The notes under the pieces: model-generated | The model's input: only the letters and a program-made list of their open reading frames with translations | What the model was told of the DNA's origin: nothing | Databases searched by the model: none | Translations under genes and position numbers: made by a program | Shown here: positions 1 to 15,000 of the stretch, piece after piece | How the letters are laid out: every line of letters begins with the position of its first letter | How positions within the stretch are numbered: the first letter of the stretch is position 1 | Assembly (NCBI GenBank): GCA_026874595.1 | Contig: CM049318.1 | Span: 13,623,241 to 13,687,240, forward strand | Length of the DNA stretch: 64,000 nt | Origin: Sipunculus nudus | Lineage: Eukaryota > Annelida > Sipuncula > Golfingiida > Sipunculidae | Reading direction: 5' to 3'

Positions 1-3000
1 TCACCCAAGAAGCTGGGTATAGCTGGTGCCATACAAACTGAGTGCTTGCTCTTTGGCGTGGGACTGTCTGCGCCGACGCAGTAACAGTGACATGACATCA
101 CCCAAGAAGATGGGTATAGCTGGTGCCATACAAACTGAGTGCTTGCTCTTTGGCGTGGGACTGTCTGCGCCGACGCAGTAACAGTGACATGACATCACCC
201 AAGAAGCTGGGTATAGCGGGTGCCATACAAACTGAGTGCTTGCTCTTTGGCGTGGGACTGTCTGCGCCGACGCAGTAACAGTGACATGACATCACCCAAG
301 AAGCTGGGTATAGCTGGTGCCATACAAACTGAGTGCCTGCCTATGGCGTGGGACTGTTTTCGCCGACGCAGTAACAGTGACATGACATCACCCAAGAAGC
401 TGGGTATAGCTGGTGCCATAGAAACTGAGTGCTTGCACTTTGGCGTGGGACTGTCTGCGCCAACGCAGTAACAGTGACATGACATCACCCAAGAAGCTGG
501 GTATAGCTGGTTCCATACAAACTGAGTGCTTGCACTTTGGCGTGGGACTGTCTGCGCCGACGCAGTAACAGTGACATGACATCACCCAAGAAGCTGGGTA
601 TAGCTGGTGCCATACAAACTGAATGCTTGCACTTTGGCGTGGGACTGTCTGCGCCTACGCAGTAACAGTGACATGACATCACCCAAGAAGCTGGGTATAG
701 CTGGTGCCATACAAACTGAGTGCTTGCACTTTGGCGTGGGACTGTCTGCGCCGACGCAGTAACAGTGACATGACATCACCCCAGAAGCTGGGTATAGCTG
801 GTGCCATACAAACTGAGTGCTTGCACTTTGGCGTGGGACTGTCTGCGCCGACGCAGTAACAGTGATATGACCTCAACCCAGAGGCTGGGTATAGCTGGTG
901 CCATACAAACTGAGTGCTTGCTCTTTAGCGTGGGACTGTCTGCGCCGACGCAGTAACAGTGACATGACATCACCCAAGAAGCTGGGTATAGCTGGTGCCA
1001 TACAAACTGAGTGCTTGCTCTTTGGCGTGGGACTGTCTGCGCCGACGCAGTAACAGTGACATGACATCACCATAGAAGCTGGGTATAGCTGGTGCCATAC
1101 AAACTGAGTGCTTGCTCTTTGGCGTGGGACTGTCTGCGCCGACGCAGTAACAGTGATATGACCTCACCATAGAAGCTGGGTATAGCTGGTGCCATACAAA
1201 CTGAGTGCTTGCTCTTTGGCGTGGGACTGTCTGCGCCGACGCAGTAACAGTGACATGACATCACCCAAGAAGCTGGGTATAGATGGTGCCATACAAACTG
1301 AGTGCTTGCACTTTGGCGTGGAACTGTCTGCGCCGACGCAGTAACAGTGACATGACATCACCCAAGAAGCTGGGTATAGCTGGTGCCATTCTAACTGAGT
1401 GCTAGCACTTTGGCGTGGGACTGTCTGCGCCGACGCAGTAACAGTGACATGACATCACCCAAGAAGCTGGGTATAGCTGGTGCCATACAAAATGAGTGAT
1501 TGCTCTTTGGCGTGGGACTGTCTGCGCCGACGCAGTAACAGTGACATGACATCACCCAAGAAGCTGGGTATATCTGGTGCCATACAAACTGAGTGCTTGC
1601 ACTTTGGCGTGGGACTGTCTGCGCCGACGCATTAACAGTGACATGACATGACCCAAGAAGCTGGGTCTAGCTGGTGCCATACAAACTGAGTGCTTGCTCT
1701 TTGGCGTGGGACTGTCTGCGCCGACGCAGTAACAGTGACATGACATCACCCAAGAAGCTGGGTATAGCTGGTGCCATACAAACTGAGTGCTTGCTCTTTG
1801 GCGTGGGACTGTCTGCGCCGACGCAGTAACAGTGACATGACATCACCCAAGAAGCAGGGTATAGCTGGTGCTATACAAACTGAGTGCTTGCTCTTTGGAG
1901 TGGGACTGTCTGCGCCGACGCAGTAACAGTGACATGACATCACCCAAGAAGCTGGGTATAGCGGGTGCCATACAAACTGAGTGCCTGCTCTTTGGCGTGG
2001 GACTGTCTGCGCCGACGCAGTAACAGTGACATGACATCACCCAAGAAGCTGGGTATAGCTGGTGCCATAGAAACTGAGTGCTTGCACTTTGGCGTGGGAC
2101 TGTCTGCGCCAACGCAGTAAGAGTGACATGACATGACCCAAGAAGCTGGGTATAGCTGGTTCCATACAAACTGAGTGCTTGCAATTTGGCGTGGGACTGT
2201 CTGCGCCGACGCAGTAAAAGTGACATGACATCATCCAAGAAGCTGGGTATAGCTGGTGCCATACAAACTGAGTGCTTGCACTTTGGCGTGGGACTGTCTG
2301 CGCCGACGCAGTAACAGTGACATGACATCACCCCAGAAGCTGGGTATAGCTGGTGCCATACAAACTGAGTGCTTGCACTTTGGCGTGGGACTGTCTGCGC
2401 CGACGCAGTAACAGTGATATGACCTCACCCAAGAAGCTGGGTATAGCTGGTGACATAAAAACTGAGTGCTTGCTCTTTATCGTGGGACTGTCTGCGCCGA
2501 CGCAGTAACAGTGACATGACATCACCCCAGAAGCTGGGTATAGCTGGTGCCATACAAACTGAGTGCTTGCTCTTTGGCGTGGGACTGTCTGCGACAACGC
2601 AGTAACAGTGACAGGACATCACCCAAGAAGCTGGGTATAGCTGGTGCCATACAAACTGAGTGCTTTCTCTTTGGCGTGGGACTGTCTGCGCCGACGCAGT
2701 AACAGTGACATGACAACACCCAAGAAACTTTGTATAGCTGGTGCCATACAAACTGAGTGCTTGCTCTTTGGCGTGGGACTGTCTGCGCCGACGCAGTAAC
2801 AGTGACATCACATCACCCAAGAAGATGGGTATAGCCGGTGCCATACAAACTGAGTGCTTGCACTTTGGCGTGGGACTGTCTGCGCCGACGCAGTAACAGT
2901 GACATGACATCACCCAAGAAGCTGGGTATAGCTGGTGCCATACAAACTGAGTGCTTGCACTTTGGCGTGGGACTGTCTGCGCCGACGCAGTAACAGTGAC

Positions 3001-6000
3001 ATGACATCACCCAAGAAGCTGGGTATAGCTGGTGCCATACAAACTGAGTGCTAGCTCTTTGGCGTGGGACTGTCTGCGCCGACGCAGTAACAGTGACATA
3101 ACATCATCCTAGAAGCTGGGTATAGCTGGTGACATACAAATTGAGTGCTTGCTCTTTGGCGTGGGACTGTCTGCGCCGACGCAGTAACAGTGACATGACA
3201 TCACCCAAGAAGCTGGGTATAGCTGGTGCCATACAAACTGAGTGCTTGCTCTTTGGCGTGGGACTGTCTGCGCCGACGCAGTAACAGTGATATGACCTCA
3301 CCCCAGAGGCTTGGTATAGCTGGTGCCATACAAACTGAGTGCTTGCTCTTTAGCGTGGGACTGTCTGCGCCGACGCAGTAACAGTGACATGACATCACCC
3401 AAGAAGCTGGGTATAGCTGGTGCCATACAAACTGAGTGCTTGCTCTTTGGCGTGGGACTGTCTGCGCCGACGCAGTAACAGTGACATGACATCACCCAAG
3501 AAGCTGGGTATAGCTGGTGCCATACAAACTGAGTGCTTGCACTTTGCCGTGGGACTGTCTGCGCCGACGCAGTAACAGTGACAAGACATCACCCAAGAAG
3601 CTGGGTATAGCTGGTGCCATTCAAACTGAGTGCTTGCACTTTGGCGTGGGACTGTCTGCGCCGACGCAGTAACAGTGACATGACATCACCCAAGAAGCTG
3701 GGTATAGCTGGTGCCATACGAAATGAGTGCTTGCTCTTTGGCGTGGGACTGTCTGCGCCGACGCAGTAACAGTGACATGACATCACCCAAGAAGCTGGGT
3801 ATAGCTGGTGCCATACAAACTGAGTGCTTGCACTTTGGCGTGGGACTGTCTGCGCCGACGCATTAACAGTGACATGACATCACCCAAGAAGCTGGGTATA
3901 GCTGGTGCCATACAAACTGAGTGCTTGCTCTTTGGCGTGGGACTGTCTGCGCCGACGCAGTAACAGTGACATGACATCACCCAAGAAGATGGGTATAGCT
4001 GGTGCCATACAAACTGAGTGCTTGCTCTTTGGCGTGGGACTGTCTGCGCCGACGCAGTAACAGTGACATGACATCACCCAAGAAGCTGGGTATAGCTGGT
4101 GCCATACAAACTGAGTGCCTGCCTATGGCGTGGGACTGTCTGCGCCGACGCAGTAACAGTGACATGACATCACCCAAGAAGCTGGGTATAGCTGGTGCCA
4201 TAGAAACTGAGTGCTTGCACTTTGGCGTGGGACTGTCTGCGCCAACGCAGTAACAGTGACATGACATCACCCAAGAAGCTGGGTATAGCTGGTTCCATAC
4301 AAACTGAGTGCTTGCACTTTGGCGTGGGACTGTCTGCGCCGACGCAGTAACAGTGACATGACATCACCCAAGAAGCTGGGTATAGCTGGTGCCATACAAA
4401 CTGAATGCTTGCACTTTGGCGTGGGACTGTCTGCGCCTACGCAGTTACAGTGACATGACATCACCCAAGAAGCTGGGTATAGCTGGTGCCATACAAACTG
4501 AGTGCTTGCACTTTGGCGTGGGACTGTCTGCGCCGACGCAGTAACAGTGACATGACATCACCCCAGAAGCTGGGTATAGCTGGTGCCATACAAACTGAGT
4601 GCTTGCACTTTGGCGTGGGACTGTCTGCGCCGACGCAGTAACAGTGATATGACCTCAACCCAGAGGCTGGGTATAGCTGGTGCCATACAAACTGAGTGCT
4701 TGCTCTTTAGCGTGGGACTGTCTGCGCCGACGCAGTAACAGTGACATGACATCACCCAAGAAGCTGGGTATAGCTGGTGCCATACAAACTGAGTGCTTGC
4801 TCTTTGGCGTGGGACTGTCTGCGCCGACGCAGTAACAGTGACATGACATCACCATAGAAGCTGGGTATAGCTGGTGCCATACAAACTGAGTGCTTGCTCT
4901 TTGGCGTGGGACTGTCTGCGCCGACGCAGTAACAGTGATATGACCTCACCATAGAAGCTGGGTATAGCTGGTGCCATACAAACTGAGTGCTTGCTCTTTG
5001 GCGTGGGACTGTCTGCGCCGACGCAGTAACAGTGACATGACATCACCCAAGAAGCTGGGTATAGATGGTGCCATACAAACTGAGTGCTTGCACTTTGGCG
5101 TGGAACTGTCTGCGCCGACGCAGTAACAGTGACATGACATCACCCAAGAAGCTGGGTATAGCTGGTGCCATTCAAACTGAGTGCTTGCACTTTGGCGTGG
5201 GACTGTCTGCGCCGACGCAGTAACAGTGACATGACATCACCCAAGAAGCTGGGTATAGCTGGTGCCATACAAAATGAGTGATTGCTCTTTGGCGTGGGAC
5301 TGTCTGCGCCGACGCAGTAACAGTGACATGACATCACCCAAGAAGCTGGGTATATCTGGTGCCATACAAACTGAGTGCTTGCACTTTGGCGTGGGACTGT
5401 CTGCGCCGACGCATTAACAGTGACATGACATGACCCAAGAAGCTGGGTCTAGCTGGTGCCATACAAACTGAGTGCTTCCTCTTTGGCGTGGGACCGTCTG
5501 CGCCGACGCATTAACAGTGACATGACATCACCCAAGAAGCTGGGTATAGCTGGTGCCATACAAACTGAGTGCTTGCTCTTTGGCGTGGGACTGTCTCCGC
5601 CGACGCAGTAACAGTGACATGACATCACCCAAGAAGCTGGGTATAGCGGGTGCCATACAAACTGAGTGCTTGCTCTTTGGCGTGGGACTGTCTGCGCCGA
5701 CGCAGTAACAGTGACATGACATCACCCAAGAAGCTGGGTATAGTTGGTGCCATACAAACTGAGTGCCTGCTCTTTGGCGTGGGACTGTCTGCGCCGACGC
5801 AGTAACAGTGACATGACATCACCCAAGAAGCTGGGTATAGCTGGTGCCATAAAACTGAGTTCTTGCACTTTGGCGTGGGACTGTCTGCGCCGACGCAGTA
5901 ACAGTGACATGACATCACCCAAGAAGCTGGGTATAGCTGGTTCCATACAAACTGAGTGCTTGCACTTTGGCGTGGGACTGTCTGCGCCGACGCAGTAACA

Positions 6001-9000
6001 GTGACATGACATCACCCAAGAAGCTGGGTATAGCTGGTGCCATACAAACTGAGTGCTTGCACTTTGGCGTGGGACTGTCTGCGCCGACGCATTAACAGTG
6101 ACATGACATCACCCAAGAAGCTGGGTATAGCTGGTGCCATACAAACTGAGTGCTTGCTCTTTGGCGTGGGACTGTCTGCGCCGACGCAGTAACAGTGACA
6201 TGACATCACCCAAGAAGCAGGGTATAGCGGGTGCCATACAAACTGAGTGCTTGCTCTTTGGCGTGGGACTGTCTGTGCCGACGCAGTAACAGTGACATGA
6301 CATCACCCAAGAAGCTGGGTATAGCTGGTGCCATACAAACTGAGTGCCTGCTCTATGGCGTGGGACTGTCTGCGCCGACGCAGTAACAGTGACATGACAT
6401 GACCCAAGAAGCTGGGTATAGCTGGTGCCATAGAAACTGAGTGCTTGCACTTTGGCGTGGGACTGTCTGCGCCAACGCAGTAACAGTGACATGACATCAC
6501 CCAAGAAGCTGGGTATAGCTGGTGCCATACAAACTGAGTGCTTGCTCTTTGGCGTGGGACTGTCTGCGCCGACGCAGTAACAGTGACATGACATCACCCA
6601 AGTAGCTGGGTATAGCTGGTGCCATACAAACTGAGTGCTTGCTCTTTGGCGTTGGACTGTCTGCGCCGACGCAGTAACAGTGACATGACATCACCCAAGA
6701 AGCTGGGTATAGCTGGTGCCATACAAACTGAGTGCTTGCTCTTTGGCGTGGGACTGTCTGCGCCGACGCAGTAACAGTGACATGACATCACCCAAGAAGC
6801 TGGGTATAGCTGGTGCCATACAAACTGGGTGCTTGCTCTTTGGCGTGGGACTGTCTGCGCCGACGCAGTAACAGTGACATGACATCACCCCAGAAGCTGG
6901 GTATAGCTAGTGCCATACAAACTGAGTGCTAGCTCTTTGGCGTGGGACTGTCTGCGCCGACGCAGTAACAGTGACATGACATCACCCAAGTAGCTGGGTA
7001 TAGCTGGTGCCATACAAACTGAGTGCTTGCTCTTTGGCGTTGGACTGTCTGCGCCGACGCAGTAACAGTGACATGACATCACCCAAGAAGCTGGGTATAG
7101 CTGGTGCCATACAAACTGAGTGCTTGCTCTTTGGCGTGGGACTGTCTGCGCCGACGCAGTAACAGTGACATGACATCACCCAAGAAGCTGGGTATAGCTG
7201 GTGCCATACAAACTGAGTGCTTGCACTTTGGCGTGGGACTGTCTGCGCCGACGCAGTAACAGTGACATGACATCACCCCAGAAGCTGGGTATAGCTGGTG
7301 CCATACAAACTGAGTGCTTGCACTTTGGCGTGGGACTGTCTGCACCGACGCGGTAACAGTGATATGACCTCACCCCAGAAGCTGGGTATAGCTGGTGACA
7401 TAAAAACTGAGTGCTTGCTCTTTAGCGTGGGACTGTCTGCGCCGACGCAGTAACAGTGACATGACATCACCAAAGAAGCTGGGTATAGATGGTGCCATAC
7501 AAACTGAGTTCTTGCTCTTTGGCGTGGGACTGTCCGCGCCGACGCAGTAACAGTGACATGACATCACCCCAGAAGCTGGGTATAGCTGGTGACATAAAAA
7601 CTGAGTGCTTGCTCTTTAGCGTGGGACTGTCTGCGCCGACGCAGTAACAGTGACATGACATCACCCAAGAAGCTGGGTATAGCTGGTGCCATACAAACTG
7701 AGTGCTTGCACTTTGGCGTGGGACTGTCTGCGCCGACGCAGTAACAGTGACATGACATTACCCAAGAAGCTGGGTATAGCTGGTGCCATACAAACTGAAT
7801 GCTTGCACTTTGGCGTGGGACTGTCTGAGCCGACGCAGTAACGGTGACATGACATCACCCAAGTAGCTAGGTATAGCTGGTGCCATACAAACTGAGTCCT
7901 TGCACTTTGGCGTGGGACTGTCTGCGCCGACGCAGTAACAGTGACATGACATCACCCAAGAAGATGGGTATAGCTGGTGCCATACAAACTGAGTGCTTGC
8001 ACTTTGGCGTGGGACTGTCTGCGCCTACGCAGTAACAGTGACATGACATCACCCAAGAAGCTGGGTATAGCTGGTGCCATACAAACTGAGTGCTTGCACT
8101 TTGGCGTGGGACTGTCTGCGCCGACGCAGTAACAGTGACATGACATCACCCCAGAAGCTGGGTATAGCTGGTGCCATACAAACTGAGTGCTTGCACTTTG
8201 GCGTGGGACTGTCTGCGCCGACTCAGTAACAGTGATATGACCTCACCCCAGAAGCTGGGTATAGCTGGTGACATAAAAACTGAGTGCTTGCTCTTTAGCG
8301 TGGGACTGTCTGCGCCGACGCAGTAACAGTGACATGACATCACCCAAGAAGCTGGGTATAGCTGGTGCCATACAAACTGAGTGCTAGCTCTTTGGCGTGG
8401 GACTGTCTGCGCCGACGCAGTAACAGTGACATAACATCATCGTAGAAGCTGGGTATAGCTGGTGACATACAAATTGAGTGCTTGCTCTTTGGCGTGGGAC
8501 TGTCTGCGCCGACGCAGTAACAGTGACATGACATCACCCAAGAAGCTGGGTATAGCTGGTGCCATACAAACTGAGTGCTTGCTCTTTGGCGTGGGACTGT
8601 CTGCGCCGACGCAGTAACAGTGATATGACCTCACCCCAGAGGCTTGGTATAGCTGGTGCCATACAAACTGAGTGCTTGCTCTTTAGCGTGGGACTGTCTG
8701 CGCCGACGCAGTAACAGTGACATGACATCACCCAAGAAGCTGGGTATAGCTGGTGCCATACAAACTGAGTGCTTGCTCTTTGGCGTGGGACTGTCTGCGC
8801 CGACGCAGTAACAGTGACATGACATCACCCAAGAAGCTGGGTATAGCTGGTGCCATACAAACTGAGTGCTTGCACTTTGGCGTGGGACTGTCTGCGCCGA
8901 CGCAGTAACAGTGACAAGACATCACCCAAGAAGCTGGGTATAGCTGGTGCCATTCAAACTGAGTGCTTGCACTTTGGCTCGGGACTGTCTGCGCCGACGC

Positions 9001-12000
9001 AGTAACAGTGACATGACATCACCCAAGAAGCTGGGTATAGCTGGTGCCATACGAAATGAGTGCTTGCTCTTTGGCGTGGGACTGTCTGCGCCGACGCAGT
9101 AACAGTGACATGACATCACCCAAGAAGCTGGGTATAGCTGGTGCCATACAAACTGAGTGCTTGCACTTTGGCGTGGGACTGTCTGCGCCGACGCATTAAC
9201 AGTGACATGACATCACCCAAGAAGCTGGGTATAGCTGGTGCCATACAAACTGAGTGCGTGGGACTGTCTGCGCCGACGCAGTAACAGTGACATGACATCA
9301 CCCAAGAAGCTGGGTATAGCTGGTGCCATACAAACTGAGTGCTTGCTCTTTGGCGTGGGACTGTCTGCGCCGACGCAGTAACAGTGACATGACATCACCC
9401 AAGAAGCTGGGTATAGCGGGTGCCATACAAACTGAGTGCTTGCTCTTTGGCGTGGGACTGTCTGCGCCGACGCAGTAACAGTGACATGACATCACCCAAG
9501 AAGCTGGGTATAGCTGGTGCCATACAAACTGAGTGCCTGCCTATGGCGTGGGACTGTCTGCGCCGACGCAGTAACAGTGACATGACATCATCCAAGAAGC
9601 AGGGTATAGCTGGTGCCATACAAACTGAGTGCTTGCTCTTTGGCGTGGGACTGTCTGCGCCGACGCAGTAACAGTGACATGACATCACCCAAGAAGCTGG
9701 GTATAGCGGGTGCCATACAAACTGAGTGCTTGCTCTTTGGCGTGGGACTGTCTGCGCCGACGCAGTAACAGTGACATGACATCACCCAAGAAGCTGGGTA
9801 TAGCTGGTGCCATACAAACTGAGTGCCTGCCTATGGCGTGGGACTGTCTGCGCCGACGCAGTAACAGTGACATGACATCACCCAAGAAGCTGGGTATAGC
9901 TGGTGCCATACAAACTGAGTGCTTGCTCTTTGGCGTGGGACTGTCTGCGCCGACGCAGTAACAGTGACATGACATCACCCAAGTAGCTGGGTATAGCTGG
10001 TGCCAAACAAACTGAGTGCTTGCTCTTTGGCGTTGGACTGTCTGCGCCGACGCAGTAACAGTGACATGACATCACCCAAGAAGCTGGGTATAGCTGGTGC
10101 CATACAAACTGAGTGCTTGCTCTTTGGCGTGGGACTGTCTGCGCCGACGCAGTAACAGTGACATGACATCACCCAAGAAGCTGGGTATAGCTGGTGCCAT
10201 ACAAACTGAGTGCTTGCTCTTTGGCGTGGGACTGTCTGCGACGACGCAGTAACAGTGATATGACCTCACCATAGAAGCTGGGAATAGCTGGTGCCATACA
10301 AACTGAGTGCTTGCTCTTTGGCGTGGGACTGTCTGCGCCGACGCAGTAACAGTGACATGACATCACCCAAGAAGCTGGGTATAGCTGGTGCCATACAAAC
10401 TGAGTGCTTGCACTTTGGCGTGGGACTGTCTGCGCCGACGCAGTAACAGTGACATGACATCACCCAAGAAGCTGGGTATAGCTGGTGCCATTCAAACTGA
10501 GTGCTTGCACTTTGGCGTGGGACTGTCTGCGCCGACGCAGTAACAGTGACATGACATCACCCAAGAAGCTGGGTATAGCTGGTGCCATACAAAATGAGTG
10601 CTTGCTCTTTGGCGTGGGACTGTCTGCGCCGACACAGTAACAGTGACATGACATCACCCAAGAAGCTGGGTATATCTGGTGCCATACAAACTGAGTGCTT
10701 GCACTTTGGCGTGGGACTGTCTGCGCCGACGCATTAACAGTGACATGACATGACCCAAGAAGCTGGGTCTAGCTGGTGCCATACAAACTGAGTGCTTCCT
10801 CTTTGGCGTGGGACCGTCTTCGCCGACGCATTAACAGTGACATGACATCACCCAAGAAGCTGGGTATAGCTGGTGCCATACAAACTGAGTGCTTGCTCTT
10901 TGGCGTGGGACTGTCTCCGCCGACGCAGTAACAGTGAAATGACATCACCCAAGAAGCTGGGTATAGCGGGTGCCATACAAACTGAGTGCTTGCTCTTTGG
11001 CGTGGGACTGTCTGCGCCGACGCAGTAACAGTGACATGACATCACCCAAGAAGCTGGGTATAGTTGGTGCCATACAAACTGAGTGCCTGCTCTTTGGCGT
11101 GGGACTGTCTGCGCCGACGCGGTAACAGTGACATGACATCACCCAAGAAGCTGGGTATAGCTGGTGCCATAGAAACTGAGTTCTTGCACTTTGGCGTGGG
11201 ACTGTCTGCGCCAACGCAGTAACAGTGACATGACATCACCCAAGAAGCTGGGTATAGCTGGTTCCATACAAACTGAGTGCTTGAACTTTGGCGTGGGACT
11301 GTCTGCGCCGACGCAGTAACAGTGACATGACATCACCCAAGAAGCTGGGTATAGCTGGTGCCATACAAACTGAGTGCTTGCACTTTGGCGTGGGACTGTC
11401 TGCGCCGACGCATTAACAGTGACATGACATCACCCAAGAAGCTGGGTATAGCTGGTGCCATACAAACTGAGTGCTTGCTCTTTGGTGTGGGACTGTCTGC
11501 GCCGACGCAGTAACAGTGACATGACATCACCCAAGAAGCAGGGTATAGCGGGTGCCATACAAACTGAGTGCTTGCTCTTTGGCGTGGGACTGTCTGTGCC
11601 GACGCAGTAACAGTGACATGACATCACCCAAGAAGCTGGGTATAGCTGGTGCCATACAAACTGAGTGCCTGCTCTATGGCGTGGGACTGTCTGCGCCGAC
11701 GCAGTAACAGTGACATGACATGACCCAAGAAGCTGGGTATAGCTGGTGCCATAGAAACTGAGTGCTTGCACTTTGGCGTGGGACTGTCTGCGCCAACGCA
11801 GTAACAGTGACATGACATCACCCAAGAAGCTGGGTATAGCTGGTGCCATACAAACTGAGTGCTTGCTCTTTGGCGTGGGACTGTCTGCGCCGACGCAGTA
11901 ACAGTGACATGACATCACCCAAGTAGCTGGGTATAGCTGGTGCCATACAAACTGAGTGCTTGCTCTTTGGCGTTGGACTGTCTGCGCCGACGCAGTAACA

Positions 12001-15000
12001 GTGACATGACATCACCCAAGAAGCTGGGTATAGCTGGTGCCATACAAACTGAGTGCTTGCTCTTTGGCGTGGGACTGTCTGCGCCGACGCAGTAACAGTA
12101 ACATGACATCACCCAAGAAGCTGGGTATAGCTGGTGCCATACAAACTGGGTGCTTGCTCTTTGGCGTGGGACTGTCTGCGCCGACGCAGTAACAGTGACA
12201 TGACATCACCCAAGAAGCTGGGTATAGCTGGTGCCATACAAACTGAGTGCTAGCTCTTTGGCGTGGGACTGTCTGCGCCGACGCAGTAACAGTGACATCA
12301 CATCACCCAAGTAGCTGGGTATAGCTGGTGCCATACAAACTGAGTGCTTGCTCTTTGGCGTTGGACTGTCTGCGCCGACGCAGTAACAGTGACATGACAT
12401 CACCCAAGAAGCTGGGTATAGCTGGTGCCATACAAACTGAGTGCTTGCTCTTTGGCGTGGGACTGTCTGCGCCGACGCAGTAACAGTGACATGACATCAC
12501 CCAAGAAACTGGGTATAGCTGGTGCCATACAAACTGGGTGCTTGCTCTTTGGCGTGGGACTGTCTGCGCCGACGCAGTAACAGTGACATGACATCACCCA
12601 AGAAGCTGGGTATAGCTGGTGCCATACAAACTGAGTGCTTGCTCTTTGGCGTGGGACTGTCTGCGCCGACGCAGTAACCGTGACATGACATCACCCAAGA
12701 AGCTGGGTATAGCTGGTGCCATACAAACTGAGTGCTTGCTCTTTGGCGTGGGACTGTCTGCGCCGACGCAGTAGCAGTGACATGACATCACCCAAGAAGC
12801 TGGGTATAGCTGGTGCCATACAAACTGAGTGCTTGCTCTTTGGCGTGGGACTGTCTGCGCCGACGCAGTAACAGTGACATGACATCACCCAAGAAGCTGG
12901 GTATAGCTGGTGCCATACAAACTGAGTGCTTGCTCTTTGGCGTGGGACTGTCTGCGCCGACGCAGTAACAGTGACATGACATCACCCAAGAAGCTGGGTA
13001 TAGCTGGTGCCATACAAACTGAGTGCTTGCTCTTTGGCGTGGGACTGTCTGCGCCGACGCAGTAACAGTGATATGACCTCACCATAGAAGCTGGGTATAG
13101 CTGGTGCCATACAAACTGAGTGCTTGCTCTTTGGCGTGGGACTGTCTGGGCCGACGCAGTAACAGTGACATGACATCACCCAAGAAGCTGGGTATAGCTG
13201 GTGCCATACAAACTGAGTGCTTGCACTTTGGCGTGGGACTGTCTGCGCCGACGCAGTAACAGTGACATGACATCACCCAAGAAGCTGGGTATAGCTGGTG
13301 CCATAGAAACTGAGTGCTTGCACTTTGGCGTGGGACTGTCTGCGCCAACGCAGTAACAGTGACATGACATCACCCAAGAAGCTGGGTATAGCTGGTGCCA
13401 TACAAAATGAGTGCTTGCTCTTTGGCGTGGGACTGTCTGCGCCGACGCAGTAACAGTGACATGACATCACCCAAGAAGCTGGGTATAGCTGGTGCCATAC
13501 AAACTGAGTGCTTGCACTTTGGCGTGGGACTGTCTGCGCCGACGCAGTAACAGTGACATGACATCACCCAAGAAGCTGGATATAGCTGGTGCCATACAAA
13601 CTGAGTGCTTGCTCTCTGGCGTGGGACTGTCTGCGCCGACGCAGTAACAGTGATATGACCTCACCCAAGAAGCTGGGTATAGCTGGTGACATAAAAACTG
13701 AGTGCTTGCTCTTTATCGTGGGACTGTCTGCGCCGACGCAGTAACAGTGACATGACATCACCCCAGAAGCTGGGTATAGCTGGTGCCATACAAACTGAGT
13801 GCTTGCTCTTTGGCGTGGGACTGTCTGCGCCAACGCAGTAACAGTGACAGGACATCACCCAAGAAGCTGGGTATAGCTGGTGCCATACAAACTGAGTGCT
13901 TTCTCTTTGGCGTGGGACTGTCTGCGCCGACGCAGTAACAGTGACATGACAACACCCAAGAAACTTTGTATAGCTGGTGCCATACAAACTGAGTGCTTGC
14001 TCTTTGGCGTGGGACTGTCTGCGCCGACGCAGTAACAGTGACATCACATCACCCAAGAAGATGGGTATAGCCGGTGCCATACAAACTGAGTGCTTGCACT
14101 TTGGCGTGGGACTGTCTGCGCCGACGCAGTAACAGTGACATGACATCACCCAAGAAGCTGGGTATAGCTGGTGCCATACAAACTGAGTGCTTGCACTTTG
14201 GCGTGGGACTGTCTGCGCCGACGCAGTAACAGTGACATGACATCACCCAAGAAGCTGGGTATAGCTGGTGCCATACAAACTGAGTGCTTGATCTTTGGCG
14301 TGGGACTGTCTGCGCCGACGCAGTAACAGTGACATGACATCACCCAAGAAGCTGGGTATAGCTGGTGCCATACAAACTGAGTGCTTGCACTTTGGCGTGG
14401 GACTGTCTGCGCCGACGCATTAACAGTGACATGACATCACCCAAGAAGCTGGGTATAGCTGGTGCCATACAAACTGAGTGCTTGCTCTTTGGCGTGGGAC
14501 TGTCTGCGCCGACGCAGTAACAGTGACATGACATCACCCAAGAAGCAGGGTATAGCTGGTGCTATACAAACTGAGTGCTTGCTCTTTGGAGTGGGACTGT
14601 CTGCGCCGACGCAGTAACAGTGACATGACATCACCCAAGAAGCTGGGTATAGCGGGTGCCATACAAACTGAGTGCCTGCTCTTAGGCGTGGGACTGTCTG
14701 CGCCGACGCAGTAACAGTGACATGACATCACCCAAGAAGCTGGGTATAGCTGGTGCCATAGAAACTGAGTGCTTGCACTTTGGCGTGGGACTGTCTGCCC
14801 CAACGCAGTAACAGTGACATGACATGACCCAAGAAGCTGGGTATAGCTGGTTCCATACAAACTGAGTGCTTGCACTTTGGCGTGGGACTGTCTGCGCCGA
14901 CGCAGTAAAAGTGACATGACATCATCCAAGAAGCTGGGTATAGCTGGTGCCATACAAACTGAGTGCTTGCACTTTGGCGTGGGACTGTCTGCGCCGACGC

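Noticed and set aside
220-471. 83-codon plus-strand frame, repeated at 4002, 9420 and 9710
   Set aside because: It exists only where a single-base deletion (cctgcctatgg) joins two satellite frames; it is a by-product of the repeat.
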